From the NCBI GenBank assembly GCA_031296915.1, contig JAVDPC010000024.1, positions 34,634-98,633 on the forward strand: a stretch of 64,000 bases of DNA. Direction: 5' to 3'. The notes beneath the pieces are model-generated. The model did not search any database and was not told the origin of the DNA. It worked only from the letters and a program-made list of their open reading frames with translations. Below, piece by piece: positions 11,301-19,501 of the stretch (positions within the stretch are counted from its first letter, which is position 1; each line of letters opens with the position of its first letter). The DNA comes from Cerasicoccus frondis (GTDB lineage: Bacteria > Verrucomicrobiota > Verrucomicrobiia > Opitutales > Cerasicoccaceae). Both the position numbers and the translations under genes were made by a program.

Positions 11301-12333
11301 ACTCTCGGTAGCTCGCATCAGCCACGGAGCCATATTCCATAAAGATATCATGAGGCCCATGTCTCAGCTCACCATGTGGCTCCAGAATCGTGGTTAAATT
11401 GGGATCCTGCACATAGCCTTCAACTGTATGCTTCAAATCACTGAGCTCCTTATGGATCAACCTCTTCGAATTCCAAGATGTGGTTCCAGTGCCCCCTCCC
11501 AATGGATCTCCGATCTTGTGATAGTTGCCGGAGAAGTGAGGCATTTTCAGCTGAGTCTCTTCGCGAAACTCGTTTTTCAAATAGCCTATACCTCTTCCAC
11601 CAGCCATCATGTTTAAACCGATGGGCAAACGTCGATCGCGAGCGGCGCGGCGCGCCCAATCATGATATACCGAATTCGTCATCCCCTCCGCGGTATCGAT
11701 CGAGTTCATATATTCCCACAGCATAAAGCCCGCACGGTCATTCTTCTCTGCAAACTCAAACTCCTGAAAGAAATCATACGTCTCCACGCTTTCCCCCTTG
11801 GGCAGCTCCCATGGCCGATAATAGAAACGAAAGCTAAAGCGATCCCAGCGATCCAACCACATCGGCACCTCAACCTTCGAATCTGAAGACCAATTCTCAA
11901 GGCCATTAGGAAAGTCTTTTTCGATCGCCAACTTAAGTGACGCTAACGATTCTGCAGTTAGGATCTGAACCTCACTTGCAGCCTGCAAAACAACGATGCT
12001 CCCCTGACTGTCGACCTGCAAGGCATTCAGATTACGGTCATACACGCGGACAACCTGCTCAGATACCCCGGAGATCAAACTGAAATCAGATAGACACTTT
12101 GCCTGTAACAATTGGGCCTTCTCAGGAGATTCGCACTCAATCTGCAAAATGGAGTCTTGATCAGTCCCTTGCGCACGCCCGGAAACACCTCCAAATCCAC
12201 GCAATTCAGTGGGTTCGAAAACTTCGATCCACTGCTCAGCATGGAGCGAGATAAAGGGCATCAAAAGAATGCAATGAAGCGCAATTGCGTTGGCTAAACT
12301 TTGCAAAACAAGGGGGGGGCAATAGGAGACCAT
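8356..12333 (-). CDS. Very large secreted GH42-like glycosidase with nested and C-terminal jelly-roll domains
   Basis: 1325 residues. A signal peptide ends near Ala32 (LLMPFISLHA). After a beta-rich N-domain, a GH42-like barrel runs from about 155, with the typical IKEYSDVESLNARWGTNY stretch near 346-364. A GH2-type sugar-binding jelly roll (about 388-560: DLSGLWKI, DDSEWGEL, VKAYLNGEL) seems inserted into the barrel, which resumes near 570. Next come a flavodoxin-like trimerisation domain (about 725-930) and one or two more jelly rolls (about 1010-1320). Candidate catalytic acids are near Glu318-322 and in FSLEPGG (about 665), less certain than in canonical GH42. The first codons contain a run of eight C (12313-12320 on +). 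It is divergent from the GntR regulator at 12533. Confidence 0.75.
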   Translation of the reverse strand: MVSYCPPLVLQSLANAIALHCILLMPFISLHAEQWIEVFEPTELRGFGGVSGRAQGTDQDSILQIECESPEKAQLLQAKCLSDFSLISGVSEQVVRVYDRNLNALQVDSQGSIVVLQAASEVQILTAESLASLKLAIEKDFPNGLENWSSDSKVEVPMWLDRWDRFSFRFYYRPWELPKGESVETYDFFQEFEFAEKNDRAGFMLWEYMNSIDTAEGMTNSVYHDWARRAARDRRLPIGLNMMAGGRGIGYLKNEFREETQLKMPHFSGNYHKIGDPLGGGTGTTSWNSKRLIHKELSDLKHTVEGYVQDPNLTTILEPHGELRHGPHDIFMEYGSVADASYREYLIKEYSDVESLNARWGTNYSSMDDVRAPEVASFLGWGESALDLSGLWKIRYESLPEGVSYKLNDNNKTYSKDIPTLGASDEWFTVDFDDSEWGELEASATDHVMMIEQRPAVLRRTIDVPQAWLKHKDQVWLYLWDLNMATKGVVKAYLNGELITEEEVEHHFPHWTAIEVSDQLVAGQNQLSIRLPQAMIAYRIYLSSHPPKQYPDLEPEVNARWVDFMNWTQWSRVDVAKRSLNMIRQVTPDHQVMLMAPDGYAASMLELAKDYGANFHNTGYMGAFWADYLPSLMRGAGLPFSLEPGGPARDLDGFKKHLGLYLTEGLQGIDYFIHIGNILWDEDIRAHFEEHLPAIKLLGKHNAPKADVAALYSTNANTYTSFPWKRDAKRLNAGYWEWNWRAYMRGVVESDAVAETSFRGGDTEKYKVIIDTNTSVMDATLLEEIEAYVRQGGVFVTFVETGRHTPERPNSWPISSLTGFRVSELGVSDSGMYPAEGASVFHGDWKGVRAYGLSLEPVAPDAKPLMSWEDGSVAIGVRPLGEGYIVQMGCRFDKTKMPDRLEPADRPLPERIVHLRRLFSQLLEWQGVDLIESKWSPENQYVLLRHFVTNNGLYDVWTVWNQHKESTLSGRIELPESNISKWAYDVVRGQQMEVESGGIPIDLEPMQTRVFLTPRSEITKAPIRWFALQRNWWRAAVEPDMTEYAEPLHPHSVDLGKAWKILPSDGSEPEAEMLAIDYDDSAWGELEMLGAWSTIPEYTEVSHALLRKRFTVPADWTDGFVEMGLHSWWQSTFVTKGRIWLDGQLVQDWSHKGIVNANPFNALTPGSEHVLAVEIQSDSVLAGTRGTAWLWHQREPEASIDLAGAWESSLDSLFYDASIELPGKYDAMQLRREVFIPKEYSDKRVRVAVHDVGGIIGVLMNGRWVMRFRHQIEDRFELDVTPWIKFGEINMIELSTREGPVRGEIRSVGLKFYVPSEEDFYTITL

Positions 12334-12373
12334 CTATCTGAAAAAGGACTTACAAACCGAGGCTCCAAACGGT

Positions 12374-12451
12374 TGATATATGCAAATTGTTTAGCGTCTT
12401 TACTAGCGTTTTGTCAATATATCATTTTGACTTTATTGCGTAAAAGCGCAA
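12374..12451. promoter_or_regulatory. Divergent promoter/operator region of the GH42-like gene and GntR regulator
   Basis: Three elements lie in the 199-bp divergent gap. TGATATAT (12374-12381) and ATATATCA (12417-12424) form an inverted repeat with a 35-bp spacer. TTGCG-N6-CGCAA (12436-12451) is a compact inverted repeat of the size expected for a GntR-family operator. A box shared with 16388-16409 sits at 12397-12418. On the minus strand TTGACA (12412-12417) could be a -35 element for the glycosidase. Assignments are inference. Confidence 0.45.
12397..12418 (-). promoter_or_regulatory. Shared promoter-like box, copy 1
   Basis: On the plus strand it reads TCTTTACTA-N6-TGTCAAT. The same 16 fixed bases with the same 6-nt gap occur at 16388-16409. 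On the minus strand it reads ATTGACA-N6-TAGTAAAGA, a good -35 followed by a conserved block in the spacer position. It lies about 64-85 bp upstream of the GH42-like gene start. Confidence 0.45.
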
Positions 12452-12532
12452 GTAGTGTAACTTGCAAATGCCCAACTATTTCCTTAAACTAACAAACTCA
12501 TAACGATACATATCGCCCAAAGCCATTCTTAC

Positions 12533-13672
12533 ATGATCGAACAATTTGAAGAGATTAAGCTCGAGCGAGGCGAAGTCGCACACCGTGTCATCACCGAAAA
12601 CATCAGAAATAAGATTCTGACGGGTAAAATTGCTCCCGGCGCCGAATTCCCTTCAACTGCGCTACTCGCCGAACGCTGGAACACCAGTAACTCAACAGCG
12701 CACATTGCCTTAAAGAACTTGGTCAAAGAAGGCCTACTCGAGCGACGCCACGGCTCCGGCACCTTTGTCCGTGAACGCCCACGCGCGCTCAGAACGATCG
12801 GTATTTATTTTAGTAAGCCCGACATCTGGTCCAAAGGCCAGTATGGGTTTTATCGCAGCCTACAGGGTTTACTTCAAAAAGAAATCACCCGTCGAGGCTA
12901 CGAAATCGAAGTCTTTGTCGACCGTCGCGCCGAGAGGGATCAACGCGAGGCACTCCCCGGACTTGTCGAAGCGATCACCAAAGACGAAATTCAAGGCTTG
13001 ATCATCCCACTGGCAAATGCGGTCAACCTATCGGCGCTGCTCAAGCTACCAGTGGCCACTTCGGTCATCACCGGCGCAAAAGACGTCTCCAACAAGATCA
13101 ATCTTAATGACCGCAAGTTCTTCCCGAAGCCAATTGCTCATTTAAAGAATAAAGGCTGCCAAACGGTTGGCCTTATCACCAGCGTGCAACAAAGGCAGGA
13201 TACTGGCAGCCTGCCTATAGAAACCGAATACTTCAGAGATAGCTTCATCAAAGAAGTTGAGCTAAACGGAATGACCACGAAAGAAGCGTGGATCAAACAG
13301 CCTCAAACACACACCCACAATCAAACAAAATTTGGCTATATTGCGACGAAGGAGTTATTCAGTTCAGAAGATCTTCCCGATGCGATTATTTGCTATCCGG
13401 ATATGACCGCCCGCGGCCTGATCACTGCCACGCTCGAGCTAGGCATCCAGAAAAGCCATCAAATACTGTATGTATTACATCAAAGCTTGGGCGTCGAAAT
13501 GTATTGCCCCTTCAAAGCCACATGGCTGCAAACGGATACGATCAAAACAGCCAATGGATTGATCGACTTAGTCGAAGCCCAATACGACGGAAAGAAAGTG
13601 ACCCCAATTAGCGCTCCCTTTCGCTTAAAGACCTACGCCTCTCTCATGCATGACGGCCTAGGAGAGGATTGA
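12533..13672 (+). CDS. GntR-family regulator with LacI-type sugar-sensing domain
   Basis: 379 residues. Residues about 15-80 form a GntR winged helix-turn-helix, with the typical ILTGKIAPGAEFPSTALLAE and LLERRHGSGTFV segments. From about 88 onward (TIGIYFSKPD...) it has a periplasmic-binding-protein/LacI-like effector domain, as in AraR-type regulators. It is transcribed divergently from the GH42-like gene and convergently to the pectate-lyase-fold gene. It therefore probably responds to a sugar and controls these genes and perhaps itself. Candidate operators are in 12374-12451. It differs clearly in sequence from the second such regulator at 25465. Confidence 0.85.
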   Translation: MIEQFEEIKLERGEVAHRVITENIRNKILTGKIAPGAEFPSTALLAERWNTSNSTAHIALKNLVKEGLLERRHGSGTFVRERPRALRTIGIYFSKPDIWSKGQYGFYRSLQGLLQKEITRRGYEIEVFVDRRAERDQREALPGLVEAITKDEIQGLIIPLANAVNLSALLKLPVATSVITGAKDVSNKINLNDRKFFPKPIAHLKNKGCQTVGLITSVQQRQDTGSLPIETEYFRDSFIKEVELNGMTTKEAWIKQPQTHTHNQTKFGYIATKELFSSEDLPDAIICYPDMTARGLITATLELGIQKSHQILYVLHQSLGVEMYCPFKATWLQTDTIKTANGLIDLVEAQYDGKKVTPISAPFRLKTYASLMHDGLGED

Positions 13673-13750
13673 CCACAAAGTGTGAAAGCATCCCTGCTGG
13701 CAACCATCCAGTTACCGCAACCGGCTAAATAACTCTTTGCCGATGGCAGA

Positions 13751-13789
13751 GTCGCAGCTGTTCCCTGAGATCAGGGTTGCAGCTGCGAC
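13751..13789. terminator. 39-bp interrupted palindrome between convergent genes
   Basis: GTCGCAGCTG (13751-13760) pairs perfectly with CAGCTGCGAC (13780-13789), and the inner arms CCCTGA/TCAGGG (13763-13776) pair too. It sits in the 143-bp gap between the ends of two convergent genes and is followed on the plus strand by CATCTTTT. A bidirectional terminator is the simplest reading; a REP-like element is the alternative. Confidence 0.6.
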
Positions 13790-13815
13790 GCATCTTTTCC
13801 CACCTTGTAGAGGAG

Positions 13816-16149
13816 CTACCGCACTAGCATGCTGGGGCGATTCAGCTCCCAATCCACGCGCCCCAATTCTCGAAGATCAAGAATCGTGTTCGTCAAATCC
13901 TTAGGCTTTTGCACACTGCGAATTTCCATCTTTGCAGCATTATGCGGCGACTTTCCGGAACTACCCAAAAGATTAATCTCAAGATCATTTGGCTCAATGA
14001 CAAGTTCAGGAATATAGAAGAAATTAGCGATTAAGTTTATCGCAGGAGCCTCCCCCTTCACGATAATACCAGGAGATGGATTGCCGGTATGTTGATAAAA
14101 TTGCGATGCGGCCAAATTCAACTCACCCTCATAATCTCGAAGATGAACAAAACGATCTGTTTTCACAAAGCCAAGCGTGATACGGCCCGGAATATCTCCA
14201 GCTTTTCCGGTGAGAACAATTGCCTCCGGCGGGGCTTGCTCAATGTAAAAATCACTGGCGACAAAGGAATGACTGTCTTCAACAAATATACTATGCTTTG
14301 AGAGCGTAGCCAAACGCGTCATCACGCCAAGAAACCCATTACCGTTCTGACCACTAGCCCAGAAAGTGCCCTCGTACCCGACAGTGTGAAGAATCGTGGC
14401 TTCGCCGGAATTATGAAACTGGAGATTTCCCTCCGTATTATGAATAACCACCTGGTCATGTGCACGCAGACCGTCAAGCTGTAGCCCTAGTTGGAAGGGC
14501 AGCTCCAAATACTTTCCGGTCACATACACGGTATGATACTTCACAAATGAGCCTGATTCAGAAGGCAGCTGTCTGATGTCTGCGCCGTCACCGTCGAAGA
14601 CACCAACCCGACAGTTCCGCACTCGCCAACCTTCATCCCGCTCCTCGATCAGAATCTTTAAAGCGGTGCGCTTCACTCGAAACGTATCAAGCGTCAACTC
14701 ACCCTCTGGAATAACCCGAATCGCGTCATCGCTAGGCTGACCGTCGAAATAAATCTCACTGTAGATCGTTCCGCCGCCAAAAGAGTAACCACCACCCTCT
14801 AGCAGCAATGGCTCAGTGACCCGATATTTGCCGGCTGGCAAATAAGCCATCGAAAGATTACCGTGTTCACGGGCAGCATTGATCGCCGCTTGAATCGCTT
14901 GAGTGTCGTCGGCTTTACCATCCCCAACCGCACCGAAATCAACTTTCGCATCAAAATACCGAGTGGGCACCTCAACCGATTTCGGCATAAAGCTCATACT
15001 TTCTTCCAAGTGCAAGGGCGATGAGCCTGATATGTCTGTAGTGACATAACTGGACGAATCCGATGTGAAGAGTTGCGCGGCACCCTCTACAGAATTAGCG
15101 GCGTGAACGACATGCTGATTCCGACCAGCCTTGATCGCGGTTTGCTTGTCTTGCTCACTGATAAATTGATTGTCGAAGATGAGCATGGGAGCTCCAGCAC
15201 AGATGATCGCATTTTCGTCTTTCCAATCTATGACCAGACAATTTTCGACCGTAAAGGGTGATACTGTGTTCGTAAATTTAAGGAAGGTCCCGGAACCAAC
15301 CGAAACCGACCGACGTATACTACTGGAATGCTCTGGATTGGCAAAAACGTCCAAGCTGTTGCTCTCGAAGCGGCTGTTACGGACATAGAAATTACCGTTC
15401 TTACACTCAATGCCCATGCGAGAGTTATCTCGAAAAATACAACCATCGAAGGTATAGTTGTAATCGTTGAATTTATTAAAGGTGATACCAGTGCCACAGT
15501 TCTCGAAAATCATGTGCTGAAATGCTGTTTCTGCACTGGCGCCACCTGGGTGATCATCGAGATCACCAAACAGAATACCATACTCAGTGAAATTTCGCAT
15601 GGTCACATAGTCGTGATATAGATGCGTTTCGAAGAGCATCTTCTCCGGCAAGCGATTGTCATGATACATCCCGATACGCGCCTTGCCCGCACCATCAAAG
15701 ACCAAGCCTTCGATACGATAGTGCAAGATCCCACGCACCCGCAGCATCACCGCTCCGGGCTCTCCGTCGTATTTGAGAATCGTGTCGCGCCCATGACCAT
15801 AGATCGCAAACCCCATGAGACGCTTTTCGCTGGGATTACCCTCTTGCGACTTCATCAGTAAAAGCTCGCGGGTGATGCGATACTCTCCGGGAGGAAAATA
15901 GAGCACACTCCCCTGATGCATTGAATTCAAGAGCTCTTGAATTGCATCCGTATCATCCACAACACCATCACCGATAACACCTCGCTCCTTAACATTGACC
16001 CAGTCGCTTGCAGCGACTCTGTCGATCACAGGGATCTCTGCCCGAGCAATGCTCAAGTTAGGATAGAGAATGCCTGATAGGCATAAAAGCACACAAGCAA
16101 CCTGAAGGTATGCGCAACGAAAATGCATGGGGATGTATTTGGTAATCAT
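13816..16149 (-). CDS. Secreted pectate-lyase-superfamily (right-handed beta-helix) protein with two modules
   Basis: 777 residues. The signal peptide is long from the ATG at 16149; the ATG at 16128 (MHFRCAYLQVACVLLC) gives a more usual one. Two glycosyl-hydrolase-28/pectate-lyase-3 type N-terminal motifs are visible: VKERGVIGDGVVDDTDAIQ near residue 53 and VDFGAVGDGKADDTQAIQ near 398. Each is followed by a PPGEYR/PAGKYR turn and repeated short beta strands, so the protein is a tandem beta-helix. Such proteins bind or cleave polysaccharides, as lyases or glycosidases; I cannot point to catalytic residues. It stands alone on the minus strand with its own 408-bp upstream region. Confidence 0.8.
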   Translation of the reverse strand: MITKYIPMHFRCAYLQVACVLLCLSGILYPNLSIARAEIPVIDRVAASDWVNVKERGVIGDGVVDDTDAIQELLNSMHQGSVLYFPPGEYRITRELLLMKSQEGNPSEKRLMGFAIYGHGRDTILKYDGEPGAVMLRVRGILHYRIEGLVFDGAGKARIGMYHDNRLPEKMLFETHLYHDYVTMRNFTEYGILFGDLDDHPGGASAETAFQHMIFENCGTGITFNKFNDYNYTFDGCIFRDNSRMGIECKNGNFYVRNSRFESNSLDVFANPEHSSSIRRSVSVGSGTFLKFTNTVSPFTVENCLVIDWKDENAIICAGAPMLIFDNQFISEQDKQTAIKAGRNQHVVHAANSVEGAAQLFTSDSSSYVTTDISGSSPLHLEESMSFMPKSVEVPTRYFDAKVDFGAVGDGKADDTQAIQAAINAAREHGNLSMAYLPAGKYRVTEPLLLEGGGYSFGGGTIYSEIYFDGQPSDDAIRVIPEGELTLDTFRVKRTALKILIEERDEGWRVRNCRVGVFDGDGADIRQLPSESGSFVKYHTVYVTGKYLELPFQLGLQLDGLRAHDQVVIHNTEGNLQFHNSGEATILHTVGYEGTFWASGQNGNGFLGVMTRLATLSKHSIFVEDSHSFVASDFYIEQAPPEAIVLTGKAGDIPGRITLGFVKTDRFVHLRDYEGELNLAASQFYQHTGNPSPGIIVKGEAPAINLIANFFYIPELVIEPNDLEINLLGSSGKSPHNAAKMEIRSVQKPKDLTNTILDLRELGRVDWELNRPSMLVR

Positions 16150-16335
16150 TAGGATATATTAGGTAATCAGTCTGTTGTGACTATAAATTCGTTAAGCGAA
16201 AAATTGTTGAGCCCAAATCGGCTAGCTTTTGATCGAGTCAGCACAGGGAGCCGATCGAAAATAATTCCCTGATTGAAATGAGCTAAATGCGATTAGACAT
16301 CCGAGAGCCGCATGGGTGCAGGTAAAAGAGAAAAC
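16150..16335. other. Intergenic leader of the beta-helix gene
   Basis: This is the first part of a 408-bp gap between the GH3 gene end and the beta-helix gene start. It is AT-rich and I see no convincing gene or hairpin. It probably holds the beta-helix gene's 5' leader, because the promoter-like box lies further upstream at 16388-16409. Confidence 0.4.
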
Positions 16336-16455
16336 ATGAAGCCAAGTCCTGAAGAGATAAAAGCAAAGATAATCTTATTCTTTTGTCTCTTTACTACCAT
16401 ATTGTCAATTAATAGTTGTGGAAAACTTTCTCAGATATCCACCGATTCAGCGTAA
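16336..16455 (+). CDS. Possible 39-residue small lipoprotein ORF
   Basis: ATG at 16336, TAA at 16453-16455, 39 residues. A charged start is followed by a hydrophobic run (IILFFCLFTTILSI) and NSCGK, which resembles a weak lipobox with a Cys at residue 28. It is oriented against both neighbours, has only a poor Shine-Dalgarno (AAAGAG), and contains the box shared with 12397-12418. It may therefore be a fortuitous translation of a promoter region. I do not recognise a family. Confidence 0.2.
   Translation: MKPSPEEIKAKIILFFCLFTTILSINSCGKLSQISTDSA
16388..16409 (-). promoter_or_regulatory. Shared promoter-like box, copy 2
   Basis: TCTTTACTA-N6-TGTCAAT is identical in its 16 fixed bases and its spacing to 12397-12418, and the flanks are also partly similar. 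On the minus strand it provides TTGACA (16403-16408) about 255 bp upstream of the beta-helix gene. Confidence 0.4.
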
Positions 16456-16557
16456 AATGCACGGTGCATCCTATTACAAAATCGACCTCGCACGCCCATA
16501 ACCTCCCCCATGCGGACAGGCCCGAAGCTCAGGTAAGCCGATATAACCGCCCGACTC

Positions 16558-18249
16558 TCATTCGAGATAACCGGTGCGTTCGGGAATAGGCTCGAGCTCG
16601 ACAGGTGATTTCCCGGCGAACGGGATATCCCCGAAGAGCGCCCGGTCAAGTGCATCGATTGTCGTTGAATGCGTATTGTAGGCGTTAACCAGCGTATCCA
16701 AATAAGGGTTATCGAAAGTCAAGTAGGCAGTATTCAGCGATATCGTGATCGGCTTCATTGTCTCGACATACTGTTGTGCCCATTGCACTTCGCCGAGTTC
16801 TCCTACCGGGCGCACTGTATTCTTCACTTGGTGAATCTGTAACGAATAGACGACGAGATAGGCATCCCAAGTCTTACCGGCCTGCTCCATTTTGTTCACG
16901 TCAAGGCAGTTGCCGTTCTTGTGGCGGGTCACTTCCAACCCACGCGCTTCCAGCTTTTCAGCCAACGCATCGATATGCATATCGCTCACATGCTCGGGGA
17001 TCGCACTGTGTAGAAGAACCGTGCGCACCTTGTCCGCATCGAGAGGCAGCACGTTTTCGCGGTTTCGCACCAAGGTGATACTTTGATCCGCCACTCGCTT
17101 CGAGAGCTCAACGGCTTTTTCACGAACTGACGGATCCTCGGTAATCGGCGCAAACTGCTCCGATGCATCAGCCAAGTCCAAGAGACCAAGCTTCTGCTTC
17201 AGTTTAAGTATTCGACGCACACTGGCATCCAATCGCTCCACGCTCACGCGGCCCGAGCCGATCGCCCGCTCCATCAGGCCATAGTAATCCTTTTCCGGCC
17301 AGAGCATGACGTCATTGCCCGCAATGAACGCCTCAAGCAGACGCTCCTCACGCGGCGCCCAAGCAACAAAACCAGCCATGATCAAGGCATCGGTCACCAG
17401 CACCCCCTCAAATCCCATACGCTCGCGCAAAAGCTGCGTCAGGATCGGTTCCGATAATGTAGCCGGACGTGGACGCCCGGACTTAGCTCGAACAGGATCA
17501 CACCAAGGCAACGCAATATGTCCGGGCATGATGGTCTGCACCCCCCGATCAATAACCGACTGAAAGACGCCACCATGCAGCTCCCACCATTCGGATTCGG
17601 TCAGGGAATTGACCGTTGTCGCTAAATGCTGATCCCTGAAATCAACCCCGTCGCCAGGAAAGTGCTTGGCGCACGCGGCCAGACCATGGTCCTGCATCCC
17701 CTGAATAACAGCTCCCGCAAGCCTCACAATACGCCCCGCATCATCGCCCATACCACGATTGTTCACGATTGGATTCAGCCAATTCTTTTGCACATCCACC
17801 ACGGGAGCAAAAGTCCAATTGAAGCCGGCCTCACGCCCTTCCAATGCCGTGTATTTGCCGTACTCGTAAGCCATCTCCTCGTCATCACAGGCCGCCAACG
17901 ACATCAGCGTGGGAAAACGTGTCTTATCGGCGACCGCTTGCCCTGCTCCCGCTTCGAGGTCACCGGCGACTAACAAAGGTAACCGACTCGCACACTGCAC
18001 ACGCGCGAGCTGTTCGCGCACGGTCGCGGCCCTGCCTTCAGCATGTGTAATAATTTCCCCTCCGCAAAAAACGCTGCCCACAGGATACTCCGCGAGATAG
18101 TCTTCCAAGGCTTCCCCCTGATAAAACCGGGAATTCAGTCCAAGTTGCACTGTTTGCCCTATTTTTTCGCGTAAGCTCATCGACTCAATCAGTGCCTCGA
18201 TCGGGTCTTTGTTCGTATCTTGCGAAGATGTCTTTAGCATATCGTTCAT
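16558..18249 (-). CDS. GH3-family glycoside hydrolase (cytoplasmic)
   Basis: 563 residues, no signal peptide. It contains GH3 barrel signatures: EKIGQTVQLG at 29-38, DLEAGAGQ at 97-104, KHFPGDG at 195-201 and VTDALIMAGF at 285-294 with candidate nucleophile Asp287. The KHFPGDG...H pattern is nearest the NagZ/beta-N-acetylhexosaminidase-like branch, where a His rather than a Glu often assists catalysis; substrate specificity remains open. A C-terminal alpha/beta domain follows (about 370-545). It is last in the probable operon that starts with the SSS transporter at 25267. It likely cleaves imported oligosaccharides or glycosides. Confidence 0.85.
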   Translation of the reverse strand: MNDMLKTSSQDTNKDPIEALIESMSLREKIGQTVQLGLNSRFYQGEALEDYLAEYPVGSVFCGGEIITHAEGRAATVREQLARVQCASRLPLLVAGDLEAGAGQAVADKTRFPTLMSLAACDDEEMAYEYGKYTALEGREAGFNWTFAPVVDVQKNWLNPIVNNRGMGDDAGRIVRLAGAVIQGMQDHGLAACAKHFPGDGVDFRDQHLATTVNSLTESEWWELHGGVFQSVIDRGVQTIMPGHIALPWCDPVRAKSGRPRPATLSEPILTQLLRERMGFEGVLVTDALIMAGFVAWAPREERLLEAFIAGNDVMLWPEKDYYGLMERAIGSGRVSVERLDASVRRILKLKQKLGLLDLADASEQFAPITEDPSVREKAVELSKRVADQSITLVRNRENVLPLDADKVRTVLLHSAIPEHVSDMHIDALAEKLEARGLEVTRHKNGNCLDVNKMEQAGKTWDAYLVVYSLQIHQVKNTVRPVGELGEVQWAQQYVETMKPITISLNTAYLTFDNPYLDTLVNAYNTHSTTIDALDRALFGDIPFAGKSPVELEPIPERTGYLE

Positions 18250-18286
18250 ACTATAAAAAGTGGATAACAGGAGTTTAATGTAACGG

Positions 18287-19501
18287 CTATAGATTGTCCG
18301 GAATGGGAACCGTGGTCGGCTTCACCGCCCAAGGTAGATTCAACTCCGAGAAGAGTTTTTGCTGGTCAAATGCCTCACTAAGCATGGTCTCCATATCAGG
18401 AAGATACGTAAGCACATCGCCCGGCTGCATCTCTTTCTTTGCTAAAAATTCATTCGGAATGTCTTTCACGCCGACCGCCTGTAGCGCCTCGACACAATGA
18501 GTATGCGCACAAACAGCTTCTACGCTGCAAGTTGCTGACACCACCCCTTCAGCCAAACATTTTTCGACGCAGCTTTCCAGTTTGCGCATGTGTGTCGATT
18601 CAGGGTTACCGTAATTTTTAGTCGAACCGTCATTACCTTGCGCGACGACATCACCTCCAAGTCGATAGCGAATCTCGGCGCTTTCAAATTGATAAAGGAA
18701 GACAGGACCATCGTTTGTTTCGACCGCATGAGTCGTATAAAAATAGATAGGCATCCCATTACTGGTGTCGATTCGGAGGCAAGCGGTATCGTAGTTTTCA
18801 ATCGGATTCGCTCGGTAGCACTCTGCCGTCACACTGGTAGGCTTAGCAGACAGCTCAAGACTCGGACCAAGTATATAGAGCATGTTTTGGAGGAAATGCG
18901 CCGTCGCGTTATTGACCGGGCTATCATAGACAGGCGCCCCCTGGGGATTACGGATTTTACCCGCCCAATTGTTGCGAGTGTAGTAGGACTGAGGACGTGG
19001 CCAAGCCACACGCGTGAGGCAGCATTGAGGCAAGCCGTAAGCCCCACTCAGAACATCAGCCTTCAGTCTTTGCATCGTCTCGCTAAAAGACCATTGATAA
19101 CCGATCTCCAAAAATTTCCCGGATGCATCACGAGCCGCACGCATACGTTCAACATCAGCCGAAGTCGCGGCAATCGGCTTTTCGCAAAGCACATTGATAC
19201 CCGCCTCCAACAAGGCGCAGGAGTGATCGGCGTGTAGCGAAATCGGCGTAGATACAACAGCCAGATCAACCTCAACTGGTGCACGGAGGAAGTCTTCCAA
19301 AGAGGAAAAAACCGGTATGCCCAGCGATTTTAACTCGGGCCAATCCAGTGCACGTTCCGCTCCAGGATCAACAATCGCAACCAGCTCGGCCCGTTGTTCA
19401 GCACTGAGTCTTTCCAAGCCTTCGATATAATAATGTCCGTAGCCACCAACTCCGAGCATAAGGACTCGTGCGCATCTACCAGTTCGTCTATTTGAGTTCA
19501 T
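18287..19501 (-). CDS. Gfo/Idh/MocA-family NAD(P)-dependent oxidoreductase
   Basis: 404 residues, cytoplasmic. The N-terminus has a Rossmann nucleotide-binding loop (MLGVGGYGHYY, residues 15-25) and the family's CEKPIAA motif near 110. The rest matches the C-terminal alpha/beta substrate domain. Members oxidise, reduce or epimerise sugars and inositols. The start overlaps the end of the upstream esterase by 14 bp, so the genes are translationally linked. In this operon it probably converts a released sugar such as fucose or a galactose derivative; this is inference from context. Confidence 0.85.
   Translation of the reverse strand: MNSNRRTGRCARVLMLGVGGYGHYYIEGLERLSAEQRAELVAIVDPGAERALDWPELKSLGIPVFSSLEDFLRAPVEVDLAVVSTPISLHADHSCALLEAGINVLCEKPIAATSADVERMRAARDASGKFLEIGYQWSFSETMQRLKADVLSGAYGLPQCCLTRVAWPRPQSYYTRNNWAGKIRNPQGAPVYDSPVNNATAHFLQNMLYILGPSLELSAKPTSVTAECYRANPIENYDTACLRIDTSNGMPIYFYTTHAVETNDGPVFLYQFESAEIRYRLGGDVVAQGNDGSTKNYGNPESTHMRKLESCVEKCLAEGVVSATCSVEAVCAHTHCVEALQAVGVKDIPNEFLAKKEMQPGDVLTYLPDMETMLSEAFDQQKLFSELNLPWAVKPTTVPIPDNL

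Noticed and set aside
16431-16655. Minus-strand 74-codon ORF before the GH3 gene end
   Set aside because: It overlaps the end of the GH3 coding sequence in another frame and has no domain or ribosome-binding site.
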